Below are positions 56,637 to 62,126 of a stretch of DNA of 62,126 bases, piece by piece (positions within the stretch are counted from its first letter, which is position 1; each line of letters starts with the position of its first letter). The notes under the pieces are model-generated. The model made no database searches, was not told the DNA's origin, and saw nothing but the letters and a program-made list of their open reading frames with translations. Made by a program: the position numbers and the translations under genes. Where the stretch lies: the NCBI GenBank assembly GCA_913055785.1, contig CAJXLJ010000015.1:1-62126 (forward strand). The letters run 5' to 3'. The stretch comes from an uncultured Parvularculaceae bacterium (GTDB lineage Bacteria; Pseudomonadota; Alphaproteobacteria; Caulobacterales; Parvularculaceae).

Positions 56637-57284
56637 CTAGCTCGCAGCGCGCAATTTCTTGCGCTCTTGTTCATTGGCGCGGCGATAGTCCTGCAGCGCT
56701 TTCACCGAGATAATTTTCAGCTCATGCTTTTCCGCAAAAATTTCGAGATCGGGTAGGCGCGCCATTGTTCCGTCGTCATTCATGACTTCGCAAAGCATCG
56801 CCGCTGGCGTCAGTCCCGCAAGGACCGCGAGATCGACGCACGCCTCGGTTTGGCCGTCTCGTTCGAGAACGCCGCCTTCCTTGACGCGTAAAGGAAACAT
56901 GTGTCCCGGCGTGACGATGTCGCGGGCTGTTGCCTCAGGGTCGATCAGCGTCCGGATCGTATGGGCGCGGTCTGAGGCGGAGATTCCTGTCGTGACGCCT
57001 TCAGCAGCTTCAACCGATACCGTAAAACGCGTGCCGAAACCGGAGCGGTTTTCATGGTCGGGAACCATCAGCGGCAGGCCGAACCGGTCGATCAGTTCCG
57101 GCGCCATGGCGCAACAGATGAGACCCCGGCCTTCCTTTGCGAAAAAGTTGACTTTTTCCGGCGTGACGAAATCGGCGGCGATTGTCAGGTCCCCTTCGTT
57201 TTCGCGGTCCTCATCATCGACGATGATAACGATTTCGCCTGTCTTGTAGGCGGCGACGGCTTCAGGCGCTGATGCGATAGACAT
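56637..57284 (-). CDS. ribB: 3,4-dihydroxy-2-butanone-4-phosphate synthase (RibB only)
   Basis: The 215-residue protein forms the four-carbon half of lumazine. [12 protein letters not shown] (metal/acid site) and [14 protein letters not shown] are intact. In the following segment, where E. coli RibB has GGHTEA with a metal-binding His, this protein reads DGQTEA: His is replaced by Gln. Length equals E. coli RibB, so there is no fused GTP cyclohydrolase II domain as in RibBA. Its start overlaps the ribE stop by one base. Confidence 0.93.
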   Translation of the reverse strand: MSIASAPEAVAAYKTGEIVIIVDDEDRENEGDLTIAADFVTPEKVNFFAKEGRGLICCAMAPELIDRFGLPLMVPDHENRSGFGTRFTVSVEAAEGVTTGISASDRAHTIRTLIDPEATARDIVTPGHMFPLRVKEGGVLERDGQTEACVDLAVLAGLTPAAMLCEVMNDDGTMARLPDLEIFAEKHELKIISVKALQDYRRANEQERKKLRAAS

Positions 57285-57937
57285 TAGTGTCTTCCTTTCT
57301 TCATGGGCGGCGGCATGCGGATGAACTGCCCGCGTTCCGGCGGGGCGGTATGGCCGGCGAGAAATCGCTCGGCGTATTTGGCGAGAATATCGACCTCGAG
57401 ATTGACCCGGTCGCCGGGCTTTTTTAGCGGCAGGGCGATCTTCCCGAGCGTGTAGTTTACAAGCGTGACGTTGAACCAGTCTGCGTCACAGTCGACGACA
57501 GTGAGCGAAACGCCGTCGATGGCGATAAAGCCTTTGGTCACGACATAGCGCATGAGCGCTTTGTCAGCGACGATCGTGACCCATAAGGCGTCCTGTTCGG
57601 CGCGAAACGCATTGATTGTTCCCGTACCGTCTACATGGCCCTGCACGAAATGCCCGCCGAGCCGGGTCGAGGGCAGGAGTGCGCGTTCAAGATTGACAGG
57701 ATCGCCTTTTTGAAAGTCGCCGAGGCTTGTGCGCTTCAAGGTTTCCGGCGCGAGGCCGAAGGTAAACGTCTCTGCATCGAAGGCGGTGACGGTCAGACAT
57801 ACGCCGTTGACCGCGATAGAGTCCCCGAGCTTGACGTCCTCGCGCGTTGTCTTTGCTGAAATGACGAGATCGAACGCTTCGCCACTGTTGCGGACAGCGG
57901 AGACGGCGCCGATTTCCTCGATAAGGCCGGTAAACAT
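57284..57937 (-). CDS. ribE: riboflavin synthase alpha chain
   Basis: The 217-residue protein dismutates two lumazines to riboflavin. [10 protein letters not shown] is the hallmark start, [14 protein letters not shown] and [11 protein letters not shown] belong to the first lumazine-binding repeat, and the second repeat includes [13 protein letters not shown]. The start at 57937 (MFTGLI) is chosen over a frame 33 bases longer. It overlaps the ribD stop by one base. Confidence 0.96.
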   Translation of the reverse strand: MFTGLIEEIGAVSAVRNSGEAFDLVISAKTTREDVKLGDSIAVNGVCLTVTAFDAETFTFGLAPETLKRTSLGDFQKGDPVNLERALLPSTRLGGHFVQGHVDGTGTINAFRAEQDALWVTIVADKALMRYVVTKGFIAIDGVSLTVVDCDADWFNVTLVNYTLGKIALPLKKPGDRVNLEVDILAKYAERFLAGHTAPPERGQFIRMPPPMKKGRH

Positions 57938-59046
57938 CAGCGCGCCTCCAGACGGCGAACGCCGCGCCACAGTATATCGCTACCGAGTTTTTGAGGTTCG
58001 GCAAAAGAGTACCGCTCTGAGAAGTAGAGCCGGTCGACGCCATGCCCGCCAAACGCCGGCTTTCCGCCGCCGATCAGCTTCGGCGCAACAAAGAGATGGA
58101 TTTCCTCGAGCAGATCAGCATCGAAAAATGCGCCGAGCACTTCACCGCCGCCTTCAACAAGAACACTCAGCACGCCGCGTTCATGAAGCGCGCCGAGCAG
58201 ATCCACCAGGTCCGGACGGCCGCTCGCATCAGCGCCGCAGATGACCGTATCGACGCCCAGTTCCCGATAGGCGTTAATTCTCGCCTGCGGCGCTCGCGAG
58301 GTCATTGCGATCAGAGCGCCTTTGCCGAGGCGTTCATAGACTTTTGAGCCGGGCGGCGTTCGGCCGGCGGAATCGAGAACGACGCGTAACGGATGATGGA
58401 TTTCATCGCCTATTCTCGCCGTCAGCGCAGGGTCGTCCGCGATCACGGTTTCAGCGCCGACGATTATGGCGTTGGCGAATTTTCTGAGCTGATGCGCACG
58501 CGCGCGACTGATCTCACCGGTAATCCATTTGCTCTCGCCGGTTGATGTCGAGATGCGCCCGTCGAGGCTCATGGCGGTCTTGCCGATCACATAGGGCCGC
58601 TTGTGTTTCAGCGAGTGCACCCAGGGGCGGTTCAGTTCGCGGGCTTCGTCCGCGCAGACGCCGCCGCGGACTTTAACCCCGGCGGTCAGCAGCCGCGTCG
58701 CGCCGCCGGCGGCGACCGGATTGGAGTCGGAGAGGGCGTAGACAACCTCTGTAACGCCCGCCTCGATCAGCGCTTCCGTGCATGGGCCGGTGCGTCCTGT
58801 GTGATTGCACGGTTCAAGGGTCACATAAGCGGTAGCGCCTTGCGCTCGCTCGCCGGCGTCGGCAATGGCGTTGACCTCGGCGTGCGCCTTGCCCGGCGCT
58901 TCATGCCAGCCTGAGCCCACAACTTTACCGTCTTTGACGAGTAGGCAGCCGACCATAGGGTTCGGCGCGGTCGTGCCGGCGCCGCGCGCAGCGAGCGCCA
59001 GCGCTTCGAGCATGAAGGCAATGTCATTTTCCCGGGCGTCGCCCAT
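57937..59046 (-). CDS. ribD: bifunctional deaminase/reductase RibD
   Basis: The 369-residue protein joins a deaminase domain (NPMVGCLLVKDG, HAEVNAI and PCNHTGRTGPC binding zinc) to a reductase domain (GRISTSTGESKWITGEISR, GGGEVLGAFFDADLLEEIHLF). It catalyses the second and third steps of riboflavin synthesis. It is first in the operon, 117 bases after the FMN riboswitch. Its start at 59046 fits the deaminase N-terminus. Confidence 0.97.
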   Translation of the reverse strand: MGDARENDIAFMLEALALAARGAGTTAPNPMVGCLLVKDGKVVGSGWHEAPGKAHAEVNAIADAGERAQGATAYVTLEPCNHTGRTGPCTEALIEAGVTEVVYALSDSNPVAAGGATRLLTAGVKVRGGVCADEARELNRPWVHSLKHKRPYVIGKTAMSLDGRISTSTGESKWITGEISRARAHQLRKFANAIIVGAETVIADDPALTARIGDEIHHPLRVVLDSAGRTPPGSKVYERLGKGALIAMTSRAPQARINAYRELGVDTVICGADASGRPDLVDLLGALHERGVLSVLVEGGGEVLGAFFDADLLEEIHLFVAPKLIGGGKPAFGGHGVDRLYFSERYSFAEPQKLGSDILWRGVRRLEAR

Positions 59047-59162
59047 AAATGCCCCTTGGCCAAACTGTCACATTCATCCAGGGGCGGGCGTCAAAACAGA
59101 TTGACTTCAGTCCTCCGCACCCGCCCGCGGTGTCGGGAAGGCGCATGAAGCCTGTCATCTGT

Positions 59163-59326
59163 CTCGAACCTTCTACCATCCGGACTTTGACCGTCGGCTC
59201 TGGGCTCTCACCAGGATCCTGCGTCCACGCCTGAGGGCGCTACCGCTCGCGGGCTCGTCGGAACCGTTCCCCTTGGGGGTACGCTCCGCATTACCGCCGG
59301 TGGGGACTTTCACCCCGCCCCGAAGA
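59163..59326 (-). ncRNA. FMN riboswitch (RFN element)
   Basis: On the minus strand it has the RFN core in order: ggggcggggtgaaagtcccc, then ccggcggtaat, a variable arm, gagcccgcgagcgg, ggatcctggtgagagcccag, agccgacggtcaaagtccgg and atggtagaagg. These are the conserved FMN-binding segments. FMN binding is expected to lower expression of the ribD-folE operon. The expression platform lies in 59047-59162. Confidence 0.93.
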
Positions 59327-59660
59327 TTCATGCTGCGGCCTGAGCCGCGCGCCCAATATAGGCCCTGCCTGGCGGTGCTGCAATATGCGTCGGCAGAGGG
59401 AGAGGCGGTCCGGATGGGCGAGGTTGTGCTGAGAGAACGGGGGAACCAGCCAGCCAGGAATATCTCACTGCGATTATTTGACCTGAAGCGAACGGCGGCT
59501 GCGATTAATCATCCATGTGGCTTTCTTGTTTCGGTTATCGGGATCACCAGCGACAAGCGCACTCAATGCATAAATCTCGGCGCAACAACTTGAAAGGTAT
59601 AATGCAACGTCTTTTTTCTATTGAACGCACAGTGTGCGCTTCGGCGTTTTTTCTTTTGTT
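59327..59660. other. intergenic region, no gene seen
   Basis: About 330 bases lie between the riboswitch and the next promoter. There is a promoter source for the rib operon on the minus strand, but no gene or RNA is supported. Short frames here are not credible. Confidence 0.4.
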
Positions 59661-59663
59661 TTG

Positions 59664-59719
59664 CTGTCACAAAAACGAATCATACGTGTCATTCACGCGT
59701 CATTAATCGTCCCTATGAG
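59664..59719 (+). promoter_or_regulatory. PhoB-box-like promoter upstream of the large lipoprotein
   Basis: Four 7-mers spaced by 4 bases (11-base units) begin at 59664: CTGTCAC, ACGAATC, GTGTCAT and GCGTCAT. Three of four resemble the PhoB half-site CTGTCAT. TATGAG (59714-59719) follows the last half-site by 10 bases, the usual Pho-box to -10 distance. The gene start is at 59802. Confidence 0.6.
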
Positions 59720-59801
59720 CGCAACGCATGGACACGGCCTTAGGGGGAGAAGGCCGTCGTTTGGTTTTCTTTGCGCCAACATCTGATTGGGGATCTTCAA
59801 C

Positions 59802-62126
59802 ATGAGAATGGCTTCGAAACTACGTTCGTTTTTACTTATTGGCGGCGCGGCGCTCGCGCTCGCAGCCTGTACGCAAGGTGAAGAAATTTCTTCGCCGGGC
59901 GCGACCAACTCCGGCACCGGCACTGGCGGCAGCAGCGGCGGCGGCACTGGCGGCGGCGGCGGCGTTGCTTGCCCGACAGGCCTTACATGTGAAGATGACT
60001 TGGTCGGGGGCTTTCGCGTCGCGCTTCTCAACAGCAATATTTTGAATGACACGACGCTGGATTATCATCCGGGTGTTGCATATCGCCTACCTGGCCGCGT
60101 CGACGTCGGCATCGACGGCGGACGTGACTGTGCTGGCGGCGATCCGGCCGTCCTGACGATTGAGCCCGGCGTGGTTGTCTTCGGCGCCTCCGGTTCAGAT
60201 TATATTGTTGTCAATCGTTGCTCGAAAATCATCGCTGACGGCACGCTGGACATGCCGATCATCATGACCAGTGAAGCGGATCTGGAGCGCCAGGAAGTCG
60301 CGGCTGCGGCTGGCGAACCGTTCGACAATGGCGGCGATGAATCATCGGAATGGGGCGGCCTTGTTGTTCTTGGTCGCGCCCAGATCAACCGTTGCGCTAC
60401 TGGCCTTGGTACGCCGGGCATGCCGGATTGTGAAAACCGGGTTGAAGGGGTGTCCAATCCTGACGCGCTCTACGGCGGCGGCAAGAACGACGACGACAAC
60501 GGCATCATCCGCTACGTTCAGGTTCGCTTCGCCGGCTTCCCGCTCTCCTCGGGCGATGAGCTCAACGGCATCACCTTCGCCGGCACCGGCTCGGACACGA
60601 TTGTCGATTACGTCCAGGTCCACAACAACTCGGATGACGGCATCGAGATGTTCGGCGGCTATACCAATCTGCGTCACATTGTGCTGACGGGTAATGATGA
60701 CGAGTCTCTGGATACGGACAATGGCTGGCAAGGTCTCGTTCAGTATCTGTTGATCAAGCAGCGTGCGAATGGCGGCGATAACGGCATGGAAATGTCGTCT
60801 AACGGCGCAGGCGTCGGCGATCAGACCAACCCGACCATCGCCAACTTTACGATGGTGACCGGTTCGGCGGTCGGCGCGAATGCGTTCCGCATCAACTCCG
60901 GACACATCGGCCACTTCTATAATGGCGTTGTCGAGCATGGTAACGGCGCTCAGTGTATCGAATGGGCGGGCTCAGCCGGCAACGGCGTCGCCGGCTATCA
61001 GGGCGGCGGCGTCGACCCTCAGTTTGACTCTGTGCTGTTTGATTGTGGCGCGGGCGCACTGGGTGAAGACGACACTGCGGCGGCGCAAGACGCAGTCGAC
61101 ATGGGCGCGAACAACGACGACATGCATATGTCCAGCGTTGACGCGATGTTCTTCCCTGGCGCGAACGAGATCGCCGGCACTCCGTTCACGACGCTTCCGA
61201 GCGTCAACCCCTGGTTTGACGATGCCGAGTATATTGGCGCGTTCGACCCGGTCAACGAAACGCCGACTGACAACTGGGCGGCTGGCTGGACCTTTGCGCT
61301 GTTCGATCCGGAATGCCCGGACGGCACGGTTGAAACCGGCGTCAAGAACGGCCTTTTGGTTTGCGCGATCTCCGGTCTGCAGACCGAAGACATCACGCTA
61401 ACCCGCGGCAATTACTATGAAGTCGAAGGTCGCGTTGACATCGGTGTTGACACCGGTCCGGATGGCGGCGCTGTTGATGGCGACCCGGCTGTCCTGACGA
61501 TCGAAGCCGGTGTGACGATGTTCGGCAATTCCGGTTCCGATTACATCGTGGTCAACCGCGGTTCGCAGATCATGGCGAACGGCACCGCATCGGCGCCGAT
61601 CATCATGACGTCGGAAGGCGACATCGACGATCCGCTTCGCGACGACACGGACAATTTTGGCGAGTGGGGCGGCCTTGTCGTTCTCGGCCGCGGCCAGATC
61701 AACCGCTGCGCCACCGGTCTCGGTACGCCGGGTATGGATGACTGCCAAAACCGCGTGGAAGGCGTGTCCAACCCTGATGCGCTTTACGGCGGCGACCTCG
61801 ACACTGATGACAGCGGCGTTATCCGCTACGTTCAGGTCAAATACGCCGGTTTCCCGCTTTCCTCCGGTGACGAGCTGAACGGCATCACGTTCGCCGGCAC
61901 GGGCTCCGGCACGGAAGTCGAGTACGTCCAGGTCCACAACAATGCGGACGACGGCATCGAGATGTTCGGCGGCTTCACCAACCTCAAGCATATCGTGCTG
62001 ACAGGTAACGATGACGAATCGCTCGACACCGATAATGGCTGGCAGGGTCTTGTTCAGTTCCTCCTGATCATCCAGCGCGCGAATGGCGGCGACAACGGCA
62101 TGGAAATGTCTTCGAACGGCGCAGGC
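59802..62126 (+). CDS. large surface lipoprotein of tandem duplicated domains (3' end outside window)
   Basis: The frame stays open to the last base (775 codons). The start follows gggg; a lipobox ALAAC gives Cys at residue 23, then a Gly/Ser/Thr-rich tether. The body is two copies of a beta-helix-like domain offset by about 1,314-1,341 bases: for example DPAVLTIE-type (60150 and 61491), EWGGLVVLGR, NRCATGLGTPGM, GNDDESLDTDNGWQGLVQ and GGDNGMEMSSNG occur in both. Repeated DD/DN/DG acidic turns suggest calcium binding. Similar domains occur in proteins next to TonB receptors, but I cannot name the family. It is exported to the cell surface or outer membrane. Confidence 0.9.
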   Translation, partial: MRMASKLRSFLLIGGAALALAACTQGEEISSPGATNSGTGTGGSSGGGTGGGGGVACPTGLTCEDDLVGGFRVALLNSNILNDTTLDYHPGVAYRLPGRVDVGIDGGRDCAGGDPAVLTIEPGVVVFGASGSDYIVVNRCSKIIADGTLDMPIIMTSEADLERQEVAAAAGEPFDNGGDESSEWGGLVVLGRAQINRCATGLGTPGMPDCENRVEGVSNPDALYGGGKNDDDNGIIRYVQVRFAGFPLSSGDELNGITFAGTGSDTIVDYVQVHNNSDDGIEMFGGYTNLRHIVLTGNDDESLDTDNGWQGLVQYLLIKQRANGGDNGMEMSSNGAGVGDQTNPTIANFTMVTGSAVGANAFRINSGHIGHFYNGVVEHGNGAQCIEWAGSAGNGVAGYQGGGVDPQFDSVLFDCGAGALGEDDTAAAQDAVDMGANNDDMHMSSVDAMFFPGANEIAGTPFTTLPSVNPWFDDAEYIGAFDPVNETPTDNWAAGWTFALFDPECPDGTVETGVKNGLLVCAISGLQTEDITLTRGNYYEVEGRVDIGVDTGPDGGAVDGDPAVLTIEAGVTMFGNSGSDYIVVNRGSQIMANGTASAPIIMTSEGDIDDPLRDDTDNFGEWGGLVVLGRGQINRCATGLGTPGMDDCQNRVEGVSNPDALYGGDLDTDDSGVIRYVQVKYAGFPLSSGDELNGITFAGTGSGTEVEYVQVHNNADDGIEMFGGFTNLKHIVLTGNDDESLDTDNGWQGLVQFLLIIQRANGGDNGMEMSSNGAG

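Noticed and set aside
59273-59593. 106-codon frame next to the riboswitch
   Set aside because: It overlaps the conserved FMN aptamer, and no ribosome site or domain is seen.

Overview
The window is GC-rich bacterial chromosome. The gene content points to an alphaproteobacterium: haem is started by 5-aminolevulinate synthase (hemA, C4 pathway), there are MucR, LdtR-like and CarD regulators, a Suv3-type helicase beside S4/ferredoxin/CarD genes, a plsX-fabH-ihfA-MerR cluster, and Rho-independent operons with tight overlaps. Two VPLPA-CTERM surface proteins, RTX repeats and large lipoproteins would suit a marine Parvularcula/Caulobacterales-like lineage, but that is inference. Almost everything looks chromosomal and core; no insertion sequence, prophage, CRISPR array or plasmid function was seen.

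Layout. 1-684: the 3' end of a 23S rRNA gene and a 5S gene, closing an rRNA operon. 837-2706: an unrecognised lipoprotein with a Gly/Ser/Gln-rich middle and a small partner. 2965-7399: an envelope-modification cluster with an MBOAT acyltransferase and an SGNH-like partner between two inverted paralogous membrane hydroxylases. 7528-9566: a lipoprotein methyltransferase, then cold-shock protein, two related small basic proteins and an extra IF-1. 9789-10778: a lipoprotein of different base composition, tRNA debris and tRNA-Arg(CCT). 10947-18720: alpha-2-macroglobulin, PBP1C and a nuclease-fold protein, with palindromic repeats, one inside the pbpC reading frame. 18828-24466 (minus): Suv3 helicase, S4, TerB-like, ferredoxin, CarD. 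24630-27360: TIR-membrane-FGE fusion, rpmB and a membrane transporter-like gene.

27469-35607: VPLPA-CTERM protein, hemB, ldtR-like, hemA, mucR, glyA, nrdR-nusB-thiL. 35618-40551: bamE, cytochrome bc1 chaperone-like, DUF177, plsX-fabH, ihfA, MerR, tRNA-Pro(GGG). 40620-46207: small membrane and J-domain proteins, haem A synthase, a phytase-like propeller lipoprotein, a second VPLPA-CTERM protein, rplM-rpsI. 46555-55534: AidB-like dehydrogenase, RTX protein, DUF5671, an ECF41 sigma factor with its AhpD-like partner and a matching promoter, two GFA proteins, rlmB, tRNA-Tyr(GTA), and a divergent MarR/CPBP protease pair around a perfect 22-bp palindrome. 55548-59326 (minus): ribD-ribE-ribB-ribH-folE under an FMN riboswitch. 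59802 to the window edge: a large lipoprotein of tandem duplicated domains, preceded by a PhoB-box-like promoter.

The most unusual items are the hydroxylase-flanked MBOAT cluster, the TIR-TM-FGE fusion, the palindrome built into pbpC, the histone-H1-like tail on CarD, and the Pho-box lipoprotein. None can be called a proven new system from sequence alone.
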